Part shown: positions 38,377 to 47,590 of the stretch, piece after piece | How positions within the stretch are numbered: position 1 is the first letter of the stretch | Layout of the letters: every line of letters starts with the position of its first letter | Assembly (NCBI GenBank): GCA_900540375.1 | Contig: UQFS01000011.1 | Coordinates: 1 to 64,000, forward strand | Direction of reading: 5' to 3' | Origin: an uncultured Prevotella sp. | GTDB lineage: Bacteria > Bacteroidota > Bacteroidia > Bacteroidales > Bacteroidaceae | DNA length: 64,000 nt | Program-made: the position numbers and the translations under genes | Notes under the pieces: model-generated | What the model was told of the DNA's origin: nothing | Database searches by the model: none | Seen by the model: only the letters and a program-made list of their open reading frames with translations

Positions 38377-39684
38377 ATGAAACATATCCTTCTTTTCCTT
38401 CTGCTACTTTGCTGTGGCAGTGCGAGTGCAGATACTTGGCCTGACGGTACACCGATCGACGCGTGGTTCAGCGATACCACGAAAGTGGATGTGCGCAGCC
38501 TCGGCAAACAATATGTCATCACCGACTATGGCGTGAGTGGTAATCCCACGCTCGTACAGACGAAAGCCATCCAGGCTGTCATCGACCGCTGTCAGCGCGA
38601 GGGCGGCGGCGTGGTCGTCATCCCGTCAGGCACTTTCCTCAGCGGTGCGCTGTTCTTCGGGCCGGGCACCCATCTCCATCTCTGTGAGGGAGCGACGCTG
38701 AAAGGCTCAGACCGCATTGCCGACTTTCCCGTGCTGACCACCCGCTTCGAGGGCGAGACCTGCAAGTACTTTGCCGCACTCGTCAATGCCGACCATGTCG
38801 ACGGCTTCACCATCACCGGCAAGGGCACTATCGACGGAAACGGCTATCCTTATTGGCAGGAGTTCTGGATCCGACGACAGTGGAATTCCGCCTGCACCAA
38901 CAAGGATGCGCAGCGCCCACGACTGGTATATATCAGCAACTCCAGCCGCGTCACCGTGCAGGACGTGCATCTGATGAACAGTCCCGTATGGACCAACCAT
39001 CTCTACAACTGCGATCATGTACGCTATCTCGATTGCTTCATCTTCGCGCCGACTCAGGGCGTGAAGGCTCCGAGCAGCGATGCCATCGACATCGACAAGT
39101 GCCACGACATCCTTGTGCGCGGCTGCTATATGAACGTCAACGACGATGCTGTCGTGCTCAAGGGCGGTAAGGGTACCTATGCCGACACCATGGCCGTCAA
39201 CGGCCCCGTCAGCCGTGTGCTTGTGGAGAACTGCCGCTACGGAACGGTGCACAGCATGCTCACCCTTGGCTCAGAGAGCCTCCACGACACCAATGTCATC
39301 CTGCGCAACTGTACGAGTGAGAATGCCGACCGCGTGCTCTGGTTGAAGATGCGGCCCGACACGCCACAGCGCTATGAGCAGATACGTGTCGAAGGCATTA
39401 CCGGACGGGCGTGCAGCTGTTTGGTCATCCGTCCCTGGACACAGTTCTTCCAGCCCGCCAAGCGCCGCAATATGCCAAAGTCATCATGCAGCCATGTAAC
39501 GCTGAAGAATATCCACATGGACTGCGACAACTTCTTCGACGTGGGTACAAGTGACAAATACAGTCTTTCTGATTTCACCTTTGAGGATATCCGAGTCTCC
39601 GACAAAGCCGGCAACTTCTCCTCTATGCTCATCCCGGGCACGGTTGTCCGCAACGTGGTCATCAATGGAGACGAAAAGAAGTGA
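38377..39684 (+). CDS. GH28 rhamnogalacturonan/polygalacturonan hydrolase
   Basis: 435 residues from the ATG beginning the signal peptide MKHILLFLLLLCCGSASA; the frame is open from 38233 but the upstream residues overlap the previous gene. It has a right-handed beta-helix with GH28 motifs: SSDAIDID (Asp235, Asp238), NDDAVVLK (Asp256-Asp257), GTVHSMLTLGSE (His292) and RVLWLKMR. The canonical NTD is SSD and GHG is VHS, which fits rhamnogalacturonan-type rather than plain polygalacturonase members. Its role is hydrolytic cutting of GalA linkages. Confidence 0.9.
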   Translation: MKHILLFLLLLCCGSASADTWPDGTPIDAWFSDTTKVDVRSLGKQYVITDYGVSGNPTLVQTKAIQAVIDRCQREGGGVVVIPSGTFLSGALFFGPGTHLHLCEGATLKGSDRIADFPVLTTRFEGETCKYFAALVNADHVDGFTITGKGTIDGNGYPYWQEFWIRRQWNSACTNKDAQRPRLVYISNSSRVTVQDVHLMNSPVWTNHLYNCDHVRYLDCFIFAPTQGVKAPSSDAIDIDKCHDILVRGCYMNVNDDAVVLKGGKGTYADTMAVNGPVSRVLVENCRYGTVHSMLTLGSESLHDTNVILRNCTSENADRVLWLKMRPDTPQRYEQIRVEGITGRACSCLVIRPWTQFFQPAKRRNMPKSSCSHVTLKNIHMDCDNFFDVGTSDKYSLSDFTFEDIRVSDKAGNFSSMLIPGTVVRNVVINGDEKK

Positions 39685-39728
39685 ACAAGGCCTCAATCTA
39701 ATCAATTAACGTCAGTAAATTTTGCCAC

Positions 39729-42146
39729 ATGTATTCATATCCCATCATTTCTATATTCCGTCGGGGGTGGCTCAGCTCCATCCTCCTTCTGCTCTTGTCC
39801 TTGCCTGCTTGTGCGCAACGGGACACAGTGAACCTTGTCGATTGGCAGTTCACCCGTGCCGGGTTGTCGCCTGCGCAGGCCAACCAAGGCAGTGGTGACT
39901 GGCATAGCGTGAGGTTGCCCCACGACTTTCAGATCAGTCAGCCGTGGGTAGCTCCCGCTGCTGACGAGCACGCCGACAACCGTGATCAGGCTGCCAACGT
40001 CAAGAGCCGCCTCTCCTCGCGTGGCTTCAAGGAGATGGGGAAAGGCTGGTACCGTCGTACGTTCACGCCGGACAACAGTTGGCGCGGGCGACGCGTCATG
40101 CTGGAAGTAGGCGGCATCATGCTCGTCGGCGATGTCTGGCTCAATGGTGAGTGCATCGGCGGCACGGAATACGGCTACGTAGGTTTCGGCATCGACATCA
40201 GTGATAAGGTGCGCTACGGTCAGGAGAATGTGCTCACCGTCTTGGCGGACACACGCGGTCCTGAGAACTCACGATGGTACACCGGTGGCGGCCTCTTCCG
40301 CGACATGAAGTTCATCGCCACCGACCGTCAGCTGTTCTTCGACCGCCATCCCTTGCAGATCACGACCACCGACAACCGCATCGTACACGTCAAAGCCGCC
40401 ATCTCCAACTTTAGCCGCCAGCGGCAGACTCCACTTGCCGTGCGCATCCTTGACGCACAGGGAAATGTGGTAGCCCAAGCCGATACCTTGTTGGCACTGA
40501 CCCGCCACCGCCACACCATGGAATATCCTTTGGCCGACATCACGATCGACCATCCTCATGTGTGGGATTTGGATACTCCTTATTTATATAGTGCAGAGCT
40601 GACCCTCCGCGACGACAGCGGGCGTGTCGCCGACCGGGTGACAGAGCCCTTCGGTATCCGTACCATCGAGTACGGCCCCTCTTTTGGCTTCAAGCTCAAC
40701 GGCCGCAAGGTGATCCTTAAGGGCATTGCCAACCACCACACGCTTGGTGCGCTCGGCGCCGCCGCCTATCCGCGTGCCATCGAGAAGCGCATCAAGTTGC
40801 TCAAGGACTTCGGCTTCAACCATATCCGCTGCTCGCACAATCCCTACAGCGAAGACCTCTACCGTCTTTGCGACAAATACGGCATACTTGTCGTCGACGA
40901 GCTCTACGATAAATGGCTCACACAGTATGCCGGTGGGCGACAGCCGTGGATGAACCATTGGCAATACGATGTTCCGGAGTGGATTCAGCGCGACCGCAAC
41001 CATCCGAGCGTCATCATGTGGAGCCTCGGCAATGAGCTGCAGACCTATCCTAACCTGCCTTTCAACGATTGGGGCGTGACACCCTATCGTCTGTTGCGCA
41101 CCCTGCTGCGCCGCTACGACGACACACGGCCCGTCACCGTGGCCATGCACCCGCGCGGCCGTAACTGGCAGACCGACTCGCTGCCCTGCGACTTGGCGAT
41201 GATCACAGATATCCAGGCTTATAACTACCGCTACATGTACTTCCCCGGCGACGGCCGTCGTTTCCCCAATATGGTCTTCTATCAGAGCGAGGCCAACCTG
41301 CCGATGATGGGTTCTAACTATTTCGGCATGGATCTCAACCGTGTGGTGGGTCTGGCCTATTGGGGCATGATCGACTACAATGGTGAGAGCCTTGGCTGGC
41401 CGCGCAAGGGTTGGGACAACGGCGTCTTCGATCGCTCATTGCTGCCCAAGCCGCAAGCTTATCTGCTCAAGGCGATGTTCTCCGACAAGCCTGTCGTGCA
41501 CATCGGTGTGGCCGGTGGCAAAGAGGAGGCGATGACATGGAACGGTGTGACCTTCGGCGGTGACAAGGTCACGTGGCATTGGAACCGCATGCAGGGCAGG
41601 CGATACACCATCTACACCTATACCAATGCTGAGGAGGTGGAATTGCAGCTCAACGGCAGAAGCCTCGGCGTGAAGAAGAACAGCCTGAATCCGAACACGC
41701 GTGACAAGATCCGGTGGGACAGCATCGCCTATGAGCCGGGCACGCTCCTCGCCATCGCCCGCAACGGCGGTAAGGAGGTCGCCCGCTACGAGGTCGCTAC
41801 TGCCGGACCACTCAAACGTTTGTCGCTCGTTCCAGACAATGAGACTTGGAAAGCCGACGGACAGGATCTGATGCACATCCGTGTGCTGGGGCTCGACGCA
41901 AAGGGACGGCGCACGCCTTTGGCCAACGACACACTCACGGTGCGCGTCAGCGGACCTGCTGAATTGGTGGCTGCCGACAACGGTGACATCACCGGCAATG
42001 CCATCTTCACCGATTCGACTGCCAGCCTCTATCAGGGCAACCTACTCGTCATCCTTCGTGCAGCGTCCAAGCCGGGGAAGGTGCGGGTAGAACTTGTCGA
42101 CAAGGCGGGACGTGTGAGAGGAAAATGCACGTTAGCCACAGAGTAA
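39729..42146 (+). CDS. GH2 beta-galactosidase of the rhamnogalacturonan locus
   Basis: 805 residues with an N-terminal export signal ending LPACAQ (possible lipoprotein Cys28). A jelly-roll domain (about 55-200) and an Ig-like domain precede the TIM barrel. The acid/base is Glu436 in MWSLGNELQ and the nucleophile is Glu521 in FYQSEANLP. Two more beta domains follow, the last starting near 680 (RLSLVPDNETWKADG). In this operon it most likely removes galactose from the galactan side chains of rhamnogalacturonan I. Family is firm; beta-galactosidase is the likely but unproven activity. Confidence 0.88.
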   Translation: MYSYPIISIFRRGWLSSILLLLLSLPACAQRDTVNLVDWQFTRAGLSPAQANQGSGDWHSVRLPHDFQISQPWVAPAADEHADNRDQAANVKSRLSSRGFKEMGKGWYRRTFTPDNSWRGRRVMLEVGGIMLVGDVWLNGECIGGTEYGYVGFGIDISDKVRYGQENVLTVLADTRGPENSRWYTGGGLFRDMKFIATDRQLFFDRHPLQITTTDNRIVHVKAAISNFSRQRQTPLAVRILDAQGNVVAQADTLLALTRHRHTMEYPLADITIDHPHVWDLDTPYLYSAELTLRDDSGRVADRVTEPFGIRTIEYGPSFGFKLNGRKVILKGIANHHTLGALGAAAYPRAIEKRIKLLKDFGFNHIRCSHNPYSEDLYRLCDKYGILVVDELYDKWLTQYAGGRQPWMNHWQYDVPEWIQRDRNHPSVIMWSLGNELQTYPNLPFNDWGVTPYRLLRTLLRRYDDTRPVTVAMHPRGRNWQTDSLPCDLAMITDIQAYNYRYMYFPGDGRRFPNMVFYQSEANLPMMGSNYFGMDLNRVVGLAYWGMIDYNGESLGWPRKGWDNGVFDRSLLPKPQAYLLKAMFSDKPVVHIGVAGGKEEAMTWNGVTFGGDKVTWHWNRMQGRRYTIYTYTNAEEVELQLNGRSLGVKKNSLNPNTRDKIRWDSIAYEPGTLLAIARNGGKEVARYEVATAGPLKRLSLVPDNETWKADGQDLMHIRVLGLDAKGRRTPLANDTLTVRVSGPAELVAADNGDITGNAIFTDSTASLYQGNLLVILRAASKPGKVRVELVDKAGRVRGKCTLATE

Positions 42147-42184
42147 ATGAATAATGATTAATAATTAGGTTATATAGATCAACT

Positions 42185-43366
42185 ATGAAATATCTCTTTC
42201 ATCTCTGTGCCTGTCTGCTGCTGTCGTTAACAGCACAAGCGCAGGTACAGACTTTCGACTTGTCGCATCAGAACAAGGCGGGCAAGCCGTTCTCGTTCTC
42301 CGTGGCAGTGCCGGACGGCAACTATCGTGTCACGGTTGAGTTGGGCAGCAAGCGCCATGAGGCCAACACGATGGTACGCGCGGAGAGCCGTCGTCTTTTT
42401 GTCGAGGACACACCCACAAAGAGGGGTAAGTTCAAGACCATCTCTTTCGTCGTGAACAAGCGCTCGCCGTATATCTCGGACAAGGAGCGGGTGAAACTCA
42501 AACTGCATGAGAAGGACTGTCTCGACTGGGACGACAGTCTCAACCTGGAGTTCACCGGCCCGCGTCCTGCCGTGCGGCGCATGACGATAGCGCTCGACAC
42601 GACAGCGGTCACCCTCTTCCTCTGTGGCAACTCCACTGTCGTGGATCAGCCTTACGACCCCTACGCTTCATGGGGACAGATGATCACACGCTGGATGGGC
42701 GACGGCTATGCGGTGTCGAATCACGCTGAGAGCGGCCTTACCGCTTCTTCGTTCTATTATCAGAATCGTCTCGACAAGATCCTGTCGATGTTGCGTCCGG
42801 GCGATTATGTGTTTTGCGAGTTCGGCCACAACGACCAAAAGGAGAAAACGCCGGGCAGTGGCGCCTGGTATAACTTCTCCTACATGCTGAAGACCTATAT
42901 AGATAAGGTGCGGACCAAGGGTGGAAACATCGTCTTTGTCACGCCGACGCAGCGCCGTGCTTTCGATAATAGTCATCTGCATATTCTTGAGACTCACGGC
43001 GACTACCCCGATGCCATGCGTGCCGTGGGCAAGCGAGAGCATGTGCCTGTCATCGAGCTTCACGACATGACGCGCACGTTCTTTGAGTCTCTCGGCTACG
43101 AGGGCAGCAAGCGTGCGCTGGTGCACTACCCTGCCGGCACGTGGTCCAACCAACCTAAGGCCTTGGCCGACAACACGCACTTCAACCCTTATGGTGCTTA
43201 CGAGGTTGCCAAGATGGTTGTCATGGGTATGAAGGCGCTGAACCTGCCGATGGCTAACGGTCTGCGTGACTGGAAAGACTACGATCCGGCTCATCCCGAC
43301 GATCCCCAGCTCTTCCGCTGGACACCGTCGGTACGAGTGGATGTTGTCAAGCCGGACGGGAATTAA
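42185..43366 (+). CDS. CE12 rhamnogalacturonan acetylesterase with N-terminal beta-domain
   Basis: 393 residues: signal peptide 1-20 (MKYLFHLCACLLLSLTAQAQ), then a beta-sandwich domain of about 110 residues (FSFSVAVPDGNYRVTVELG), common in Bacteroidetes CE12 enzymes. The SGNH esterase starts at FLCGNSTVVDQ (Ser150) and continues with HAESGLTASSF, CEFGHNDQKE and NTHFNPYGAYEVAKM. It is the last gene of the operon, 38 bases after the GH2. It is the third CE12 domain of the locus. Confidence 0.92.
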   Translation: MKYLFHLCACLLLSLTAQAQVQTFDLSHQNKAGKPFSFSVAVPDGNYRVTVELGSKRHEANTMVRAESRRLFVEDTPTKRGKFKTISFVVNKRSPYISDKERVKLKLHEKDCLDWDDSLNLEFTGPRPAVRRMTIALDTTAVTLFLCGNSTVVDQPYDPYASWGQMITRWMGDGYAVSNHAESGLTASSFYYQNRLDKILSMLRPGDYVFCEFGHNDQKEKTPGSGAWYNFSYMLKTYIDKVRTKGGNIVFVTPTQRRAFDNSHLHILETHGDYPDAMRAVGKREHVPVIELHDMTRTFFESLGYEGSKRALVHYPAGTWSNQPKALADNTHFNPYGAYEVAKMVVMGMKALNLPMANGLRDWKDYDPAHPDDPQLFRWTPSVRVDVVKPDGN

Positions 43367-43371
43367 GGAAG

Positions 43372-43430
43372 CCTCACCCTCACGGACGGCCCTCCGGCCT
43401 TACTCCCCTTCCTTTGGAGGAGGGAGTGAA
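43372..43430 (+). terminator. GC-rich hairpin after the enzyme operon (REP-like)
   Basis: The segment ACTCCCCTTCC-TTT-GGAGGAGGGAGT (43402-43428, one bulge) follows CCTCACCCTCACGGACGG and a CCCTCCGG run. It is placed six bases after the last stop codon. No T-run is present; it resembles the element at 6423-6461 in reverse orientation. Confidence 0.45.
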
Positions 43431-43527
43431 CAGAATACCCAAACACCATTTCACGCTACTTGCAGTACGCCTCTCCTGTTTCCGTCACTTTTTTAAGTCT
43501 ATCGGGTTTCACAATGATGTAGCCTCA

Positions 43528-44103
43528 GAATTCACGCTTGATAGGATGTGAGTAAGTACAGCGTTTTCTTTCCTTGCAGAAATTATCTCTTCACAACGGA
43601 TGAATCTTTACAAAAAGACATCACGGCGGAGTCGCAATCTGGAGAGCGGGGAAACTTGAAAATGAGGAAAAACAGAGATGAGTTATCCATTTTTATGGTC
43701 TGTCGTTGTCAAAGTACCTTTCTGATACTGTCAGAAAGGCTTTCTGACCTGGTCAAAGTGCCTTTCTGACTTGGTCAAATTACCGAGATGACAGCATCAG
43801 AAAGGCTTTCTGATAGGCGACATCGGCAATATTTCATTGTAAAATTGCTGTTTTCTTGGAGGTATCAACACTTTGTGTTTGTAACACTTTGTTTATCAGT
43901 ATGTTATAAATTCCCCTCAAAATTCGCGAAATTGAGAGCAACATAGGGGTCGGTTCAAAAAATTGCAAGGAAAAGAGCCGAAAAATGTCAGTTTATTCAA
44001 CAAATGAGAAGTATGGCAGTATGCTGTTGGAAATCTGCCCATAGGCTCTTGTATGAAAAAGACAGAGTCTTTGTGGAGCAACGCCTTGCAGGAGGCCGGG
44101 GGG
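43528..44103 (+). repeat. Dispersed ~575-bp element, copy B
   Basis: Direct-orientation partner of the element at 8914-9455, with the same ordered blocks: GGATGAATCTTTACAAAAAG, GAGAGCGGGGAAAC, the 22-base array, AATATTTCATTGTAAAATTG, CCCTCAAAATTCGCG and AAAAATGTCAGTTTATTC. Length differences are small and lie between blocks. It is non-coding and lies between the enzyme operon and the promoter of the ATPase gene. Confidence 0.85.
43709..43818 (+). repeat. Five tandem 22-bp palindromic units (copy B)
   Basis: Units start at 43709, 43731, 43753, 43775 and 43797. Units 1 and 2 are identical to those of copy A; units 2 and 5 both contain TCAGAAAGGCTTTCTGA. All units keep TCA at position 1 and TGA at 15-17. 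Confidence 0.9.
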
Positions 44104-44222
44104 TAAGAGTGGTAGATGCTTGTATCCGTTCAGCGACTTGATTTCACAATAATAGCGATGCGCTCAAAGTGGTTTGTATCATGACAATATCATCCTAAAG
44201 GCATAGAATCCTTCTTCTAAAG

Positions 44223-44253
44223 TTGCGCATTACAAAATAATTGCGTAAGTTTG
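44223..44253 (+). promoter_or_regulatory. Promoter of the AAA-ATPase gene
   Basis: TTG (44223-44225), a 20-base spacer and TAAGTTTG (44246-44253), 24 bases before the ATG. Full consensus. Confidence 0.65.
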
Positions 44254-44277
44254 CAATAGAAACAAAATGAACGCACT

Positions 44278-45876
44278 ATGGAGCAGATGATGAGAAAATA
44301 TCCGGTAGGCATTCAGACCTTCGAGAGAATCATTAAAGAGGGTTTTATCTATGTTGACAAGACCGACCTCGTATGGCAAATGTCACACTATGCCACCTTC
44401 GTTTTCATGAGCCGCCCCCGCCGCTTTGGCAAGTCGCTGCTCACGTCGACTTTGGAATCGTATTTCAAAGGTGACCGTGAGTTGTTCGAGGGTTTAAAGA
44501 TCATGGAGCTTGAGAAGGAATGGACAAAGTATCCCGTGCTCCATCTCGATCTCAGCGTTGCCAAAGGGCAGGACAGTGCAGAAGATCTCCGCGAGACGCT
44601 GATGTGGATGATGGGACCATTAGCAAAAGTTTTTGGGCGCGAGAGCGATGAGACCACTCCGGGTAAACTGCTCACCGGCCTTATCCACCGTGCGCAGGAG
44701 AAAACTGGCAAGCAGGTGGCGGTGATCATCGACGAGTATGATGCCCCTCTGCTCGATACCCTCCACGATCAGGCCACGCTCGACGCTATGCGCAAGGTCA
44801 TGCAGGAGTTCTATGTACCACTCAAAGCTAACGAGCAGTACCTTAAGTTCTGTTTCATCACCGGCATCACGAAGTTTTCGCAGCTGAGCATCTTCTCTAC
44901 CATTAACAACTTGAAGAATGTGTCCTTGCTACCAAAGTTTGCCACCATCTGCGGATTTACCGAGCATGAGGTACAGACTGTTTTCAAAGAGGACATCTGC
45001 GAAATGGCCAAAGACTTCAAACTAACCCCGGAGGAGATGTACGCCAAGATCAAGTTCAAATACGACGGCTACCATTTCGCCGGCGATGCTGAGGCCGTTT
45101 TCAATCCTTTCAGTCTGCTCAATGCCTTAGGCGATCGATTGCTGAAGAACTACTGGTTTGCCTCTGGTACGCCGACCTTCCTCATCAAGCAGATGCAGCA
45201 CTTCCATACCGACATCACCTCGCTCGATTCGCTCGATGTGCCCGAGTCGGCCTTCGACCAGCCCACAGAGAATATGAAAAATGCTCTGCCGCTGCTCTAT
45301 CAGAGTGGCTACCTCACTATCAAGGACTACGACCCCGACATCCAATCCTATCATCTGGCCATCCCCAACCAGGAGGTGAGAGTGGGCTACGTCAACGGAC
45401 TGTTGCCTACGTACACAGGCTTGGACAGTGGCGACGTTCAGTTAGGCTTTGCCGCCAAGTTCTGGAAAGCTCTGAAGCAGGGCGACATCGACTTGGCCAT
45501 GGGCCATATGCAGGCTTACCTCGCCGGCATCCCTTATGTCGAGGGCTTCAAGCAGAAACTCGCTGAGGCTGCTACGAAAGAGGGCTTCTATGAGTATACC
45601 TTCTATCTTATCTTTTCCATGCTCAACGTCTACGTGCGTACGCAGGTGAAGGTGGCGGGCGGCCGTGTGGATATGGTCATCTTTATGCCCGATGCCATCT
45701 ACGTCATGGAGTTGAAGATGGGCGATACGGCGCGTCATGCCCTCGAGCAGATTGATGCTCGTGGCTATGCCAATCCCTATCTCACCGACGGCCGGCGGGT
45801 GGTAAAAGTCGGCATACGCTTCGATGCCGACAAGCACACGGTGGATGAGTGGGAGGTGGACACTGGACAGTCTTAA
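44278..45876 (+). CDS. AAA-ATPase-like / PD-(D/E)XK nuclease-like protein
   Basis: 532 residues of a family much expanded in gut Bacteroidetes. It has an N-terminal AAA-ATPase-like domain: the start IQTFERIIKEGFIYVDKT, the P-loop RPRRFGKS (46-53) and a Walker B VAVIIDEYDAP. A C-terminal PD-(D/E)XK-type domain has GRVDMVIFMPDAIYVMELK. It is a lone gene with its own promoter, downstream of repeat copy B and convergent with gltD. The biological role of the family is not established; defence and mobile-element roles have been suggested from copy number only. ATG codons at 44287 and 44290 are alternative starts. Confidence 0.88.
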   Translation: MEQMMRKYPVGIQTFERIIKEGFIYVDKTDLVWQMSHYATFVFMSRPRRFGKSLLTSTLESYFKGDRELFEGLKIMELEKEWTKYPVLHLDLSVAKGQDSAEDLRETLMWMMGPLAKVFGRESDETTPGKLLTGLIHRAQEKTGKQVAVIIDEYDAPLLDTLHDQATLDAMRKVMQEFYVPLKANEQYLKFCFITGITKFSQLSIFSTINNLKNVSLLPKFATICGFTEHEVQTVFKEDICEMAKDFKLTPEEMYAKIKFKYDGYHFAGDAEAVFNPFSLLNALGDRLLKNYWFASGTPTFLIKQMQHFHTDITSLDSLDVPESAFDQPTENMKNALPLLYQSGYLTIKDYDPDIQSYHLAIPNQEVRVGYVNGLLPTYTGLDSGDVQLGFAAKFWKALKQGDIDLAMGHMQAYLAGIPYVEGFKQKLAEAATKEGFYEYTFYLIFSMLNVYVRTQVKVAGGRVDMVIFMPDAIYVMELKMGDTARHALEQIDARGYANPYLTDGRRVVKVGIRFDADKHTVDEWEVDTGQS

Positions 45877-45915
45877 AGCAAGATGCGCAAGGAATAGTAA
45901 AAAACGTCCCGCATG

Positions 45916-45946
45916 TTGCCGACTCCTTTCGTTTCCATTATCTTTG
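45916..45946 (+). promoter_or_regulatory. Orphan promoter in the convergent gap
   Basis: TTG (45916-45918), a 20-base spacer and TATCTTTG (45939-45946): a full consensus promoter on the plus strand although the only downstream gene is on the minus strand. Confidence 0.55.
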
Positions 45947-45952
45947 CAAACG

Positions 45953-46095
45953 GGAACTAATAAGTCTCTCCTCATACTTCACGAGATCGTAGCCTTTGAT
46001 CTGTATCACGATCGGGTGGGACGTGCTTCGATGCTAATGATAAAGGGGGATCAACTCGGACATTGACAACTGATCCGAGTTTATCCCCCCCCTTG
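45953..46095 (+). ncRNA. Candidate small RNA (~140 nt)
   Basis: The orphan promoter at 45916-45946 would start a transcript near 45953 that meets the strong hairpin at 46045-46089. Nothing between them codes for more than an 11-residue peptide (ATG at 46031). Within it, CGAGATCG and CGATCGGG could form another stem. Predicted from signals only. Confidence 0.35.
46045..46089. terminator. Long hairpin terminator between convergent genes
   Basis: GGGGGATCAACTCGGA (46045-46060) pairs with TCCGAGTTTATCCCCC (46074-46089): 15 of 16 positions pair around a 13-base loop. It lies between the ATPase gene and gltD and could serve both directions. T-runs on either side are weak. Confidence 0.7.
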
Positions 46096-46150
46096 TTTTC
46101 GCTCAATGCGATATGGCAATTGAAGAGTTTTGTACTCTGTTGAGGCAAGT

Positions 46151-47581
46151 CTACTTCAGCAATTTGTCGACTTTCTCAGCCACTTCCTTACCGCTGGCCA
46201 TGGCACGCACCACGAGGCTGGCACCTGAGGCTGCGTCACCGGCAACGAAGACGTTGGCGGGGAACTGCGGCTGTTGCGGACGGAGAAAGCCCATAGCCAA
46301 GAGCACCATCTCGGCAGGGATGATCTCAGGGTCTTTAGCGGGCTTCATCAGCGGGCGGCCACCCTCGGGATTAGGCACCCATGTGATCTCCTGCACCTTC
46401 ATGCCGGTGAGCTTTCCGTTCTTGCCGAGGAACTCCAGTGAGTTGATGTTCCAACGGCGTACGCAACCTTCCTCATGGGAGGATGTCGTCTTCAGCGTAC
46501 GCGGCCAGTTCGGCCATGGGTTCTTCGGATCGTCGGGACCCACCGGCGGCTTCGGCATGATCTCGATCTGCGTCACGCTCTTAGCACCCTGGCGGTGAGC
46601 TGTACCGATACAGTCGGAACCGGTGTCACCACCACCGATGACCAGCACGTTCTTGCCTTTGGCGTTGACAAGTTCTTCACGGCCGAACTCCTGTCCGGCG
46701 AGCTCACGGTTTTGCTGCGAGAGCATCTCCAGTGCGAAGTACACACCTTTGAGGTCGCGTCCGGGAATCTTCAGGTCGCGGGCTGTCGGCGTACCGGTGG
46801 CGATGACCACGGCGTCGTAGTCTGCACTGAGCTTGTCGACGGTGATTGTCTTGTCCTTGCCGAGTGTCGGGTCGTTCTGAATGTTGGCAGCGATCTCGCC
46901 CTTGTCGTCAGCGCTCTTCTTCTTAGTGTCTACGAGCTTCACGCCAAACTCAAAGACGATGCCCTCCTCGCGCAGCAGTTTGATGCGGCGGTCGATGATC
47001 GACTTGTTGAGCTTGAAGTTAGGAATGCCATAGCGAAGCAAACCGCCGGCGTCCTCACGTGCGTCGTAGACGGTCACCGTGTAGCCCTTTTGGTTGAGAC
47101 GTGTGGCAGCAGTCAGTCCGGCAGGACCGGCACCGACGACAGCCACCTTCTTGCCGTTGCGCTCAGGCACGTGTGGCTTGACATAATCCTCACCGAAGGC
47201 GTGCTCGATGATGGCGGCCTCGTCCTCTCGGTTGGTTGTCGGCTCGTGCTCCATGAGGTTGAGCACGCAGGCCTTCTCGCAGAGTGCCGGGCAGATGCGG
47301 CCGGTGAACTCAGGGAAGTCGTTGGTCTCGGTCAGCAACTCATAGGCCAGCTGCCAGTCGCCGCGGTAGAGGGCGTCGTTCCACTCTGGCGGTTTGTTGC
47401 CAATAGGACAAGCCCAGTGGCAGAAAGGCACACCGCAGTCCATGCAGCGGCTTGCCTGCAGTCGGCGGTCATTACTGTTCAGTGTCTGCTCCACTTCGCC
47501 GAAGTCGTGGATGCGGTCATGTATAGGGCGGTAGCCGGCTTCCTTGCGCTCCACCTCTAAAAATCCTCTTGGATTACCCAT
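46151..47581 (-). CDS. gltD: Glutamate synthase small subunit
   Basis: 476 residues, usual length. The N-terminal Fe-S region has Cys46, Cys49, Cys54 and Cys58 (CMDCGVPFCHWAC) and a second cluster CPALCEKAC. The FAD-binding VAVVGAGPAGLTAA and the NADPH-binding VLVIGGGDTGSDCIG motifs follow. GltD passes electrons from NAD(P)H to the large subunit, which makes glutamate from glutamine and 2-oxoglutarate in the cytoplasm. It lies 112 bases after gltB on the same strand, an uncommonly wide gap filled by short repeats. Confidence 0.96.
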   Translation of the reverse strand: MGNPRGFLEVERKEAGYRPIHDRIHDFGEVEQTLNSNDRRLQASRCMDCGVPFCHWACPIGNKPPEWNDALYRGDWQLAYELLTETNDFPEFTGRICPALCEKACVLNLMEHEPTTNREDEAAIIEHAFGEDYVKPHVPERNGKKVAVVGAGPAGLTAATRLNQKGYTVTVYDAREDAGGLLRYGIPNFKLNKSIIDRRIKLLREEGIVFEFGVKLVDTKKKSADDKGEIAANIQNDPTLGKDKTITVDKLSADYDAVVIATGTPTARDLKIPGRDLKGVYFALEMLSQQNRELAGQEFGREELVNAKGKNVLVIGGGDTGSDCIGTAHRQGAKSVTQIEIMPKPPVGPDDPKNPWPNWPRTLKTTSSHEEGCVRRWNINSLEFLGKNGKLTGMKVQEITWVPNPEGGRPLMKPAKDPEIIPAEMVLLAMGFLRPQQPQFPANVFVAGDAASGASLVVRAMASGKEVAEKVDKLLK

Positions 47582-47590
47582 AATCTTCTT

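Noticed and set aside
44278..45876. Transposase
   Set aside because: Although members of this family are numerous, the protein has an AAA P-loop and a PD-(D/E)XK-like end, and no terminal inverted repeats were seen around it.
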